Below, in pieces: positions 1 through 6,292 of a stretch of DNA of 8,569 bases. The stretch comes from Syntrophomonadaceae bacterium (GTDB taxonomy: Bacteria; Bacillota; Dethiobacteria; DTU022). Location of the stretch: positions 1-8,569 of the forward strand of contig PWEB01000291.1 in assembly GCA_003553305.1 (NCBI GenBank), read 5' to 3'. The notes below the pieces were generated by a model. It was not told the DNA's origin, did not search any database, and worked only from the letters and a program-made list of their open reading frames with translations. Made by a program: the position numbers and the translations under genes. The stretch's first letter is position 1; each line of letters begins with the position of its first letter.

Positions 1-137
1 ACCGGATTTACCCTGGCCCCTTTATTGACCAGTTCAGTAAAAGGACGATGATCCTTTAAATTAAGGATTCTTTTTAACTCGTGCTCAAGCTCGGAGTATG
101 CATTTAAAAATCTTTCTGCATTGCTTAGTTCAGCCAT
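1..137 (-). CDS. N-terminal fragment of a probable helical (HEPN-like) protein, cut by the window edge
   Basis: Reading leftwards from an ATG at 137, 45 codons stay open to the window edge, beginning MAELSNAERFLNAYSELEHE. The fragment is amphipathic and helical in character. A GAGGAGG ribosome binding site lies at 151-157, about 13 bases from the ATG, which is a little long. A GTG at 142 is out of frame and stops after a few codons, so the ATG is the best start. The pattern (NAERFLNAY, then ELEHELKRILNL, then FTELVNKGA) reminds me of the N-terminal helical domain of some Firmicute proteins annotated as HEPN/DUF4145-like, sometimes followed by CBS domains. That is recollection only, because the rest of the protein is missing. 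It is transcribed away from the HIT gene, from its own promoter at 274-303. I am confident that it is a gene and unsure of the family. Confidence 0.6.
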   Translation of the reverse strand, partial: MAELSNAERFLNAYSELEHELKRILNLKDHRPFTELVNKGARVNP

Positions 138-172
138 AGCACGATAAATACCTCCTCATCAATGCAAAGCCT

Positions 173-211
173 TTAAAACCTATTGATTCGTTAGACTACC
201 TTAAAACCTAT
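173..211. repeat. Short direct repeat in the leader of the left-hand gene
   Basis: The 11-mer TTAAAACCTAT occurs at 173-183 and again at 201-211, a 28-base period, or nearly three helical turns. Both copies lie between the predicted minus-strand promoter and its start codon, so they would be transcribed as ATAGGTTTTAA. The spacing could suit a regulator binding the same DNA face twice, but nothing here identifies one. Confidence 0.4.
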
Positions 212-273
212 CGTTAATAATTCACCGCCGGTCTTGGATTATCCTGCTTTCATAACATCCCCCGGTTTAAATT

Positions 274-303
274 ATTATAGGCCAGACACCCTCCGGCTGG
301 CAA
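274..303 (-). promoter_or_regulatory. Sigma-A type promoter for the left-hand minus-strand gene
   Basis: On the minus strand TTGCCA (303-298) and a perfect TATAAT (279-274) are separated by 18 bases. The -35 matches the consensus at five of six positions and the -10 at all six. Transcription would begin near 267 and leave a leader of about 130 bases before the ATG at 137. I found no convincing riboswitch fold in that leader. Confidence 0.6.
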
Positions 304-349
304 CAATATGTTATAGTAGATAACAGGTTAATTCAATCAATCCAGCCGG
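293..349. repeat. Widely spaced 8-bp inverted repeat enclosing the plus promoter
   Basis: CCGGCTGG at 293-300 is the exact reverse complement of CCAGCCGG at 342-349. The arms are 41 bases apart and enclose the extended -10 and dyad. The left arm overlaps the -35 and spacer of the opposing promoter. They could be two half-sites for DNA looping or a chance match, because 8 bp is short. Confidence 0.3.
309..325 (+). promoter_or_regulatory. Extended -10 promoter with overlapping dyad, for the HIT gene
   Basis: TGTTATAGT at 309-317 fits the TG-n-TATAAT extended -10 form, which can work without a good -35; none is visible at 289-294. The same bases form half of a perfect dyad, TGTTAT (309-314), AGTAG, ATAACA (320-325). 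This 17-bp operator-like site would cover the -10 and the transcription start. The 5' leader of the HIT mRNA would be about 85 bases and would contain the 20-bp tandem repeat. The regulator is unknown. Confidence 0.45.
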
Positions 350-355
350 TAAGTC

Positions 356-395
356 ATTTGCTTTAATCAGTTATGATTTGCTTTAATCAGTTATG
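356..395 (+). repeat. Perfect 20-bp tandem duplication ahead of the HIT ribosome binding site
   Basis: The unit ATTTGCTTTAATCAGTTATG is present at 356-375 and repeated without change at 376-395. It ends directly against the AAGGAGG at 396-402. Both copies lie in the predicted HIT mRNA leader. Perfect identity suggests a recent duplication, for example by replication slippage, so copy number may vary between strains. It is equally possible that two copies are kept as a binding site. Confidence 0.9.
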
Positions 396-408
396 AAGGA
401 GGATTTTT

Positions 409-810
409 GTGGAAAACTGTGTGTTTTGCCAACGTGATAATCTGATCATTGTTGCCGAGAATAAACTGGCCATCGCATTTTATGATGCCTGCCCGGTTAA
501 TGAAGGCCACATTTTGATTACTCCAAAAAAACATGTTGAAACATATTTTGACACCTCATTAGAAGAACATAGCGCTATGGTCGAATTGATTTTTAAGACA
601 AAAGAGTACCTACAGCGAAAATATGAGCCCGACGGATTTAATATCGGTTCAAATGTGGGTTTAGCCGCCGGTCAGACTGTTTTTCATTTTCATATTCATG
701 TAATACCCCGCTATAGCGGAGATGTGCCCGACCCGCGGGGCGGAGTGAGAAAGGTGATCCCGCACCGCGGATCGGAATTAAAATCCTCCGGTAAAAATAG
801 TTTGCATTAG
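409..810 (+). CDS. HIT-family nucleotide hydrolase/transferase (Ap4A-hydrolase-like)
   Basis: This 133-residue protein belongs to the histidine triad superfamily, whose members hydrolyse or transfer nucleoside phosphates (for example AMP-NH2 or Ap4A) through a covalent nucleotidyl-histidine. The signature is GQTVFHFHIHVIPR at residues 88-101, giving H93-x-H95-x-H97 with H95 the expected nucleophile. GHILITPKKH at 33-42 is the conserved strand before the helix. The N-terminus carries C4-x-x-C7, a pair that with downstream histidines binds zinc in some HIT proteins. RGGVRKVIP near residue 110 is also typical of this bacterial subgroup. There is no signal peptide, so it is cytoplasmic. The GTG start at 409 is fixed by AAGGAGG at 396-402, six bases upstream. 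The gene is monocistronic and convergent with the polysaccharide operon. The exact substrate cannot be told from sequence. Confidence 0.93.
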   Translation: MENCVFCQRDNLIIVAENKLAIAFYDACPVNEGHILITPKKHVETYFDTSLEEHSAMVELIFKTKEYLQRKYEPDGFNIGSNVGLAAGQTVFHFHIHVIPRYSGDVPDPRGGVRKVIPHRGSELKSSGKNSLH

Positions 811-823
811 TCGTCTTCTGGGG

Positions 824-960
824 GTGTAAGGGGACGGTTCTCCTGACACGGTGTAAGGGGACAGGCCTTCTGACACACTTAATTTAATTTGTTCAATGTA
901 TTATCGAGATATCTAGCGAAAAGTGTGTCGGAAGAACCGTCCCCTTACACGCCCTTACAC
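824..960. repeat. Nested palindromic repeat cluster (GTGTAAGGGGAC type, three units plus a partial fourth)
   Basis: A 26-bp unit of the form GTGTAAGGGGAC...TGACAC occurs at 824-849 and 851-876 in direct orientation, one base apart, and again inverted at 925-950. A truncated inverted copy, CCCTTACAC, follows at 952-960. Units 1 and 3 match at 24 of 26 positions. The arms 851-880 and 921-950 pair at 26 of 30 positions around a 40-base AT-rich loop. The outer GTGTAAGGG (824-832) pairs exactly with 952-960, so the whole forms a nested cruciform. It fills the gap between two convergent genes and ends five bases before the GH16 stop codon. No transposase gene lies inside, so it resembles a non-autonomous REP/MITE-like element. 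As RNA it could act as a bidirectional terminator, although no U-run follows the stem. I recall near-identical repeats in Clostridia but have not checked. Confidence 0.85.
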
Positions 961-964
961 GGCG

Positions 965-2056
965 CTAGTATTTTATCCAGTCCACCAGGGTGACTGCGTC
1001 CTGTTCCGATTTGATTCCTTCCAGCCAGACGGGAAACCAGGAGTTAACCATCAGTTTCATCGGGGTATCGGTTAGCCCGTCATCAAAGCTTATGATTAAC
1101 TCACCATCTACATAGAAGCTCACTGAACCGGGATAAAAGTCGAAGCGGTATTCGTAAAAATCTGCAGTAGGATCGAAGCCAAAGTATCTTTCACTGGTGT
1201 TGCTGATCTCTCCGCCGGCATAGGTGGTAAACCAGGCCCGGCCGGAAGAGTCATTAACTACTTCTATATCTATTTCGTGATAGAAATCCGGAGCGCGGTA
1301 TAAAAAGAACCCGGTAATGGAAGAGGGAGCATCGGCTATCTTGATACTGGCCCGGTAGGACCCATATAGATGATCAAACTCTCTCGATTCAAGCTGACCA
1401 CCATCATAGGTTCCGGCCGGAAGGGTTATTTTCAAAAGATCATCTTCTATCTCTATATTATCAGGGTCTAAATTACCCAGTCCCAAAGGGTGACTACTTT
1501 TTTCCCACAGTTCCTCGTTATAAGAGGAAAATTCTTCAATATACCTGAACACAAAAAAAGCTTCTTCCTGCTTGACGGTAGCCAATTTTTCAGCATTTTC
1601 TTCACCGGGATGATCTGACCAGGCCGCCATGGTCAGCAGGTACGGTCCGCTTAAGAGCTGCTTTTCTGTCTCTATCTCCGGAATCACCCAGGTAAATTCA
1701 ACAGAAGTTAATTCCCCGCCCTCAAGATTAACCTCTTTTGCTGGTAAATCATACCACTTTCCCAGGGGATCTTTGATGCTGCAGCCAACCCAGAAATCTT
1801 CTCTCTTGTTGCCTTCATTTGCAATTATCAGACTGACTGTAACTGGCTCACCCGGATAATAGTCACTTCCAGAAACAAGCATATCAGCAACCACAGCCCC
1901 AGTTTCGGTTATGACTTGATAGTGCGCATCATCTGGTAATACTATTTTCTCTTTGTCAGCATTAATGATTTGACAACCTGAAAATAAAACAGCAACCAGA
2001 ACAATGCCAAAGTACAAAGCTGCATATTTAAAATGTTTTGGCAGATATATTTCCAT
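965..2056 (-). CDS. Lipoprotein with Ig-like domain and lichenase-type GH16 glucanase domain
   Basis: The protein has 363 residues. The N-terminus is a lipoprotein signal: lysines, a hydrophobic run (residues 11-25), then FSGC with C28 as the lipidated cysteine, so it should sit on the outer face of the membrane. Residues about 45-170 look like an Ig-like or CARDB-like beta-sandwich (YYPGEPVTVSLIIANEGN). Residues about 172-363 are GH16: FSSYNEELWEKS, YGSYRASIKI, then HEIDIEV with E261 (nucleophile), D263 and E265 (acid/base), then FYVDGELI, PMKLMVNSW and a final DWIKY. The spacing E-x-D-x-E, without the extra residue of laminarinases, and the order of motifs match bacterial lichenases (beta-1,3-1,4-glucanases). 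All catalytic residues are present. It is the last gene of the operon, 84 bases after the synthase, with AAAGGA before the ATG. The likely role is trimming or releasing the polymer made by the neighbouring synthase. GH16 is well supported; the exact linkage cut is inferred. Confidence 0.9.
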   Translation of the reverse strand: MEIYLPKHFKYAALYFGIVLVAVLFSGCQIINADKEKIVLPDDAHYQVITETGAVVADMLVSGSDYYPGEPVTVSLIIANEGNKREDFWVGCSIKDPLGKWYDLPAKEVNLEGGELTSVEFTWVIPEIETEKQLLSGPYLLTMAAWSDHPGEENAEKLATVKQEEAFFVFRYIEEFSSYNEELWEKSSHPLGLGNLDPDNIEIEDDLLKITLPAGTYDGGQLESREFDHLYGSYRASIKIADAPSSITGFFLYRAPDFYHEIDIEVVNDSSGRAWFTTYAGGEISNTSERYFGFDPTADFYEYRFDFYPGSVSFYVDGELIISFDDGLTDTPMKLMVNSWFPVWLEGIKSEQDAVTLVDWIKY

Positions 2057-2082
2057 AATAAGTGTTCCTTTGCTTTATTTCT

Positions 2083-2101
2083 TACAGTAAAGAATACTGT
2101 A
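2083..2101. promoter_or_regulatory. 19-bp dyad between the synthase and the GH16 lipoprotein gene
   Basis: TACAGTA (2083-2089), AAGAA, TACTGTA (2095-2101) is a perfect 7-bp inverted repeat, 27 bases before the GH16 start codon. It may be an operator or a small RNA hairpin that adjusts expression of the last gene. It is too weak and lacks the U-tract for a normal terminator. I see no convincing promoter in this 84-base gap. Confidence 0.35.
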
Positions 2102-2140
2102 GCTTGCGAAATCTAAAAACCCTCAAATTTACAATAAGCT

Positions 2141-3571
2141 TTAGCTTTCCTGTTCTGCAGCCTGCTTCTTTTCTGAAAATGACTTCCTTTCCACGGTTCC
2201 CCATGACCTTTTTGTGAATAAAAAGTCAAGCAGCCCTCTAAAACGCCACCAGGCATGGATCTGACGATAAAAGAGGTTTTCCAAAATGGCATAGCCAAAC
2301 AGCACCAGGATATCACGCAGCCTGGGATAACTGCGGTAATAAATTTCTTCCATCAGCAAAGCTGACGTGGATAAAAGAATTCCAAGCAAAACAGCTGCTC
2401 CCAGAAACAAAATAACAAAAGGCGGATTTAAAATTCCGGCAAAAACTGAGAAAATAAAAACCAGGTAGCCGGTTATTTCTATTACCGGCCCGAGAAACTC
2501 GTAAAAAAAGAAAAAGGGGAAACTGACCATGCCCGTCGAGCCATACTGCGGGTTTAAGAATATCTCGAAGTTGCCAAACAAACTTTCCGAAAGACCCCGC
2601 TGCCAGCGGCGGCGTTGGGTTTTTAAGCTGCGGTAGTTTTCGGGCACCTGGGTCCAGCAAACCGGATCTGCTAAAAAGACAACTTTGTATTCACGGTTAA
2701 TCTTTTTCATAACCCGCTGCACACGCAGGACCAGTTCCATATCTTCACCAACTGTGTTAAGACTGTAACCCCCGGCCTGAACAACTGCCTTACGCCTGTA
2801 GATGCTAAAAGCGCCGGATAGAATCATCAACCCCCCGATTGAAGACCAACCGGAACGCCCGAATAAAAAGGCCCGCAGATATTCAACAATCTGGAAACGC
2901 ACCCAAAATTTCGGGGAAAGATTAATCTTTGTTACTTTGCCATCTTCAATCCGGCACTGGTTTGCAGCCCTGATCGTTCCCCCGGCAGCTACGGTACGCC
3001 AGTCCCTGGCAAAAAGATCGATAGTTTTTAACAAAGAATCTGCATCAATTAGGGAATCAGAATCAATGTTACAAAAGAGCGGAAACTGCGATACATTTAT
3101 CCCGGCATTTAAGGCATCTGACTTGCCGCCGTTTTCCTTATCCACTATCACCAGGTTTGGGTAATCCTTTGAACTGTATATTCCGCAAATAGTTTCGCAG
3201 GGAATATCATTGCTATAATCGCGGGCGTATTTTTTTAAGTTAAATCCTTTTTCCAGCACAGCCAGGGTATCATCCCGGGAGCCGTCATTAACTATAATAA
3301 TTTCGTATTCAGGATATTTTAAGGCCAGGGCAGAGTACGCAGTATCTACAATGGTGGCTTCTTCATTGTAAGCGGGAATAATAATTGCCAGAGGCTTATA
3401 AAAGGCTGAATGAAAGGTTTGGTACCGATCGGTAGCCCGTTCAACACTGCGCTGACTGCGCAGCCCGAAGTATGAAAGAAAAACCAGCAGCAGGTAAAAA
3501 CTGTTAATGCTGATAAAGTAGAAAATGACAAAGATGTTGTAGAAAATGAGAATGATTGCCCAGGTACTCAT
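2141..3571 (-). CDS. Processive family 2 glycosyltransferase (membrane polysaccharide synthase)
   Basis: A 476-residue synthase of the cellulose/hyaluronan/PgaC class, which polymerises a sugar from a nucleotide donor and exports the chain through its own membrane domain. A hydrophobic N-terminus (residues 4-36) precedes a cytoplasmic GT-A domain: IIIPAYNEE (63-71), VNDGSRDDT (94-102, with D96), NGGKSDALNAG (147-157), D170-S-D172 as the metal-binding DxD, GED (275-277) with the catalytic Asp, and Q319-R-R-R-W323, the QxxRW mark of processive enzymes. Hydrophobic segments follow at about 346-377, 383-407 and 418-435. The tail (WWRFRGLLDFL...SWGTVERKSF) resembles Firmicute PgaC-like synthases. 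No PilZ domain is present, so direct cyclic-di-GMP control as in BcsA is not visible. The start overlaps the HEAT gene stop as ATGA (3568-3571), which implies translational coupling. The sugar is not determined by sequence; the GH16 neighbour suggests a beta-glucan. Confidence 0.92.
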   Translation of the reverse strand: MSTWAIILIFYNIFVIFYFISINSFYLLLVFLSYFGLRSQRSVERATDRYQTFHSAFYKPLAIIIPAYNEEATIVDTAYSALALKYPEYEIIIVNDGSRDDTLAVLEKGFNLKKYARDYSNDIPCETICGIYSSKDYPNLVIVDKENGGKSDALNAGINVSQFPLFCNIDSDSLIDADSLLKTIDLFARDWRTVAAGGTIRAANQCRIEDGKVTKINLSPKFWVRFQIVEYLRAFLFGRSGWSSIGGLMILSGAFSIYRRKAVVQAGGYSLNTVGEDMELVLRVQRVMKKINREYKVVFLADPVCWTQVPENYRSLKTQRRRWQRGLSESLFGNFEIFLNPQYGSTGMVSFPFFFFYEFLGPVIEITGYLVFIFSVFAGILNPPFVILFLGAAVLLGILLSTSALLMEEIYYRSYPRLRDILVLFGYAILENLFYRQIHAWWRFRGLLDFLFTKRSWGTVERKSFSEKKQAAEQES

Positions 3572-4707
3572 GCTTGCAGTTCCACCCCTCTGCGGCTTAA
3601 AACATAACTGCTGATAGCAGCGGCATCTTCTTCGGACCCTTTCGCTTTCATCCTTAGTATTTCCATTCCGGGTTGTCCGTTTTCATACAATGCTTCAGCA
3701 GCGTTAAAGCGGACCCACCAGTTCCGGTCTCCCAGTAGTTTTTTAAGGAGCGGAATGGCTCTTTGATCACCGGTTAGCTTCCATACCCTGGCACTGAAAT
3801 TACGGACAACCCAGTAGCGGTGCTCCAGGTAAGGTTTCAAATCGAAGTTGACGGGAACCTCCCCGATGCTCAAAAAAGCCTTCAAAATATGGACTATAGT
3901 TTCCGGGTCAGCTTCTTTTATCAAATGATGCAAGGTAGGCAGCGCTTCGCGGTATTTAAAAAAGCCCAGCAAATCAATCATTACAGAGCTGTAAGCAGAA
4001 GGATCTACTTTTTTAGGGTCAGATTCTTTTTTCTGGCTCTTCGAATTTTCATTCTCAGCCACACCAGGTAAGAGCTCAGTCTCTCCTTCCAAAAATCTGA
4101 CCATTAAAGGAGCAGCGCTTTTCCCATAGGCTGCCAGTATCTCAGTTGCTCCTTCATAGGTAAAAAAGGTATTATCAAGCAGGGTCCTGGCAACGGGGAA
4201 AAAAGTCATCCTATCCCCTGACTTGGCCAGGCCCAGGGCAGCCGCCTGGACCAGGAGCTGATGCTTGCTGTCCAGCAAGCTGATCATAACAGCAATCGAT
4301 TCCTTGCACCGCAGCGCACCAAGAACCCGGGCGGCAGTTGCTTTTTCAGATATTGTGCCATGCTGTAATTTCTGCCTGTAGTGTCCGATTAAACTGATTT
4401 CCCGGCAGAGAGCTTTGGTTTTATCAAAATCGCTGCCGTCAAGCACATCGAGGTAAGGGCCGAAAAAATTCCACAGCCAATAATACCGCTTTTCATCCTT
4501 GATCGATTCGGCAGCCTTTTCAAGATCAAGATCTCCGCTTAAATAGTTTAAATAATATTCTTCCCACTCCTCTTTTTTCGCCCTAAACTTAGCCTGATTT
4601 GCCGAAACCAGGTATCGGTTAGTTATAATCACCAGCAGCAGCAGGATGATAATTACTGCCAGGGCGAAAATTATGTAAAGTAGTATTCTTAAATAAGGAT
4701 CGATCAT
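3568..4707 (-). CDS. Membrane-anchored HEAT-repeat protein, probable synthase adaptor
   Basis: The protein has 379 residues. One transmembrane helix lies at residues 8-29 and is followed by a basic stretch (R31, K40, R42, K44, K45), so the positive-inside rule puts the long C-terminal part in the cytoplasm. Residues about 40-110 are helical with many Trp/Tyr. HEAT-type helical pairs then occur at about 118-147, 149-178, 183-208, 240-268, 295-324 (YWVVRNFSARVWK) and 326-355 (NWWVRFNAAEALYENG). A charged, low-complexity linker at 216-236 (ENENSKSQKKESDPKK) splits the array. HEAT arrays bind other proteins and there is no sign of a catalytic site. The start is set by GGGGAG seven bases upstream. 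The ATG follows the receiver gene's TAA with no gap, and the stop overlaps the synthase start, so all three are probably made together. A role linking receiver to synthase is inference. Confidence 0.85.
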   Translation of the reverse strand: MIDPYLRILLYIIFALAVIIILLLLVIITNRYLVSANQAKFRAKKEEWEEYYLNYLSGDLDLEKAAESIKDEKRYYWLWNFFGPYLDVLDGSDFDKTKALCREISLIGHYRQKLQHGTISEKATAARVLGALRCKESIAVMISLLDSKHQLLVQAAALGLAKSGDRMTFFPVARTLLDNTFFTYEGATEILAAYGKSAAPLMVRFLEGETELLPGVAENENSKSQKKESDPKKVDPSAYSSVMIDLLGFFKYREALPTLHHLIKEADPETIVHILKAFLSIGEVPVNFDLKPYLEHRYWVVRNFSARVWKLTGDQRAIPLLKKLLGDRNWWVRFNAAEALYENGQPGMEILRMKAKGSEEDAAAISSYVLSRRGVELQA

Positions 4708-5079
4708 TTAGTTACTCCCCAGGACCTGCTTCAGTTTCTCTACCAGCTGTTCCGGCTGAAAAGGCTTAGTCATGTAAGCGTTCGCTCCTAACTCGAGGGC
4801 CTGATACAGATCATTTTCCCGGCTCTTTACCGATAAAACAACTACGGGCAGATCGGGCTTGACCGGACGAACCCTTTTCAAAACCTGGATCCCGTCTAAA
4901 AAAGGCATCATAATATCAAGGGTGATTGCAGAAATATTTTCATTCAGCGCAGCATTTAGAGCTTCCTTACCATCAAACACCGATATTACCTGATAACCTT
5001 CTTTTTGCAGCTTAAATGAGATAAGCCGGTTCAAGCCGGGATCATCTTCCGCAACCAGGATTACCTGCTTTTCCGTCAT
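4708..5079 (-). CDS. Receiver-only (CheY-like) response regulator
   Basis: This 123-residue protein is a complete receiver domain with no output domain. The acidic pocket is E11/D12/D13, the phosphorylated aspartate is D55 in ITLDIMMP, the switch residue is S83 in VVVLSVKS, and the conserved lysine is K105 in YMTKPF, with P106 following. All functional residues are present, so it should accept phosphate. It is preceded by the histidine kinase (87-base gap), its probable cognate partner, and abuts the HEAT gene directly. Without a DNA-binding, GGDEF or other output, it must act by protein contact, as CheY or Spo0F do, or pass phosphate onward. The ribosome binding site AAAGGA lies about 12 bases upstream of the ATG, rather far, so translation may be modest. 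Confidence 0.95.
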   Translation of the reverse strand: MTEKQVILVAEDDPGLNRLISFKLQKEGYQVISVFDGKEALNAALNENISAITLDIMMPFLDGIQVLKRVRPVKPDLPVVVLSVKSRENDLYQALELGANAYMTKPFQPEQLVEKLKQVLGSN

Positions 5080-5104
5080 CTTTTAAATCATTCCTTTATT
5101 ATTA

Positions 5105-5133
5105 AGATTAAGTCCCTACCCGGCTATACTCAA
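5105..5133 (-). promoter_or_regulatory. Weak candidate internal promoter ahead of the receiver gene
   Basis: In the 87-base gap after the kinase, the minus strand has TTGAGT (5133-5128) and TAATCT (5110-5105) with a 17-base spacer. The -35 matches consensus at four of six positions and the -10 at three of six. This is weak, but the gap is one of only two longer than 25 bases in the operon. A promoter here would let the receiver, HEAT, synthase and GH16 genes be expressed apart from the kinase. Confidence 0.25.
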
Positions 5134-5166
5134 TTGCGGTTGCAGGCTGGATAGTTACATCTAGTG

Positions 5167-6288
5167 TTATATACTTCTATTGCTCGGGGCCTTGATAAAC
5201 CCGGGCAGATAAACCGTAAAGGTAGTCCCTTTACCGGGATTACTTTCTAACTCAATACGCCCACCGTGACGGCCAATTACTCTTTCCGCAATATAAAGTC
5301 CGACCCCGGTGCCACCTTTGCTTCGAACATCTTTATCCTCAACCCTGTAAAACATTGCAAAGATTGCTTTCTGATCTTCCTCCGGGATACCAATCCCGCT
5401 GTCTTTGACAGTTATGACAATTTCATCTTCAGCTTCAGAAAATACCGCTTTTAAACTCACACTACCCTGTTCTGTATACTTAATGGCATTGCCGATCAGG
5501 TTGCTAAAGGCCTGGGACAGGCGTTCCCTGTCTCCAAACAGGGCTAAATCCGGTTCTATACTACTGCTAAAGTCAAGCCCTTTATTAACTGCTTCAGCAC
5601 TGAAACTGTCTGCTAAGCTTTCAAGCAGGTCAGTCAAGTCAAGCAAGTTTCGCTGGTAAGAATAATCAGTTCCTTCAAACCGCCCCATGTCGAGCAGCTC
5701 TTCAATATACCTGCCCAGCTTTTGTTCTTCCTTAAATATTGTAGTTAAAAACTCCTCCTGCAGGTCATTGATTTCGCCTGCATCACCAGCCAGTAAAAGC
5801 TTCAGATAACCCTGCATATTAGCCAGTGGTGTCTTAAGCTCGTGACTAAGTGAGCTAAAAAAACGGGCTTTCTGTTCTTCAAACTCGATTTTTTCACTAG
5901 CATCGCGAAATATTTCAATACCTCCGATTAATTCACCGGAAGCACTGTACAGGGGCGCAAGGCTTACTTCCACCATTACCCTGTTTCCATTTTTGTGAAG
6001 AGCTTTCACAACCAGAGGCTCAGTCGTACTCTTCTCAAAGCTGATTGCCTTGTGAAGGGGGCAGAGATCTGTACTGCACAGTTTATTACCGGCCAGGTCT
6101 GTGTGAACCAGCAAATTATCAGCACATTTCTTACCCAGGACTTCTTTCTGGCTGTACCCGGTAATTTCCTCGGCAGCCTTATTCCAAAATAGTATTCTAC
6201 GGTCAGGATCAGTAATATATACCCCGTCTTTAATCTGGTTAAAAACTATAGAAAGATGTGATATTTCTTTTCGAAGCATTGCGTCCAT
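5167..6288 (-). CDS. Soluble PAS-domain sensor histidine kinase
   Basis: From the ATG at 6288 the protein has 373 residues. A PAS domain covers about 12-130: FNQIKDGVYITDPDRRILFW, then a three-cysteine stretch with C55, C71 and C76 (CADNLL, KLCSTDLCP), and a final IGGIEIFRD. Next come a HisKA domain with FFSSLSHELKTPL (phosphorylated H149) and an HATPase_c domain with the N box NLIGNAIKYT (263-272), G1 box DSGIGIP (296-302) and G2 box GGTGVGLYIAERV (325-337), ending in KGTTFTVYLPG. I see no transmembrane segment, so it should sense a cytoplasmic signal. The start at 6288 has AGGGGAG seven bases upstream; an in-frame ATG at 6312 lies inside the preceding gene and has no ribosome binding site. 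The ATG falls four bases after the preceding stop. The receiver gene downstream is the obvious partner. The signal is unknown; the cysteines suggest redox or metal sensing. Confidence 0.95.
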   Translation of the reverse strand: MDAMLRKEISHLSIVFNQIKDGVYITDPDRRILFWNKAAEEITGYSQKEVLGKKCADNLLVHTDLAGNKLCSTDLCPLHKAISFEKSTTEPLVVKALHKNGNRVMVEVSLAPLYSASGELIGGIEIFRDASEKIEFEEQKARFFSSLSHELKTPLANMQGYLKLLLAGDAGEINDLQEEFLTTIFKEEQKLGRYIEELLDMGRFEGTDYSYQRNLLDLTDLLESLADSFSAEAVNKGLDFSSSIEPDLALFGDRERLSQAFSNLIGNAIKYTEQGSVSLKAVFSEAEDEIVITVKDSGIGIPEEDQKAIFAMFYRVEDKDVRSKGGTGVGLYIAERVIGRHGGRIELESNPGKGTTFTVYLPGFIKAPSNRSI

Positions 6289-6292
6289 ATGT

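Noticed and set aside
138..408. Riboswitch or small RNA in the divergent intergenic region
   Set aside because: I see no known aptamer core or strong terminator hairpin, only promoters and short repeats.
824..960. CRISPR array
   Set aside because: The first two units are only one base apart and the third is inverted after a 48-base interval. There are no regular spacers and no cas genes.
1629..1859. Plus-strand open frames opposite the operon genes (for example at 1629-1859, 2802-3164, 5405-5659)
   Set aside because: They lie wholly antisense to genes with clear protein domains, lack ribosome binding sites, and their translations show no domain character. They are shadows.
2141..3571. Calling the synthase PgaC/IcaA (poly-N-acetylglucosamine)
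   Set aside because: The core motifs are shared by all processive GT2 enzymes. No PgaB-like deacetylase or PgaD partner is visible, and the GH16 neighbour suggests a glucan instead.
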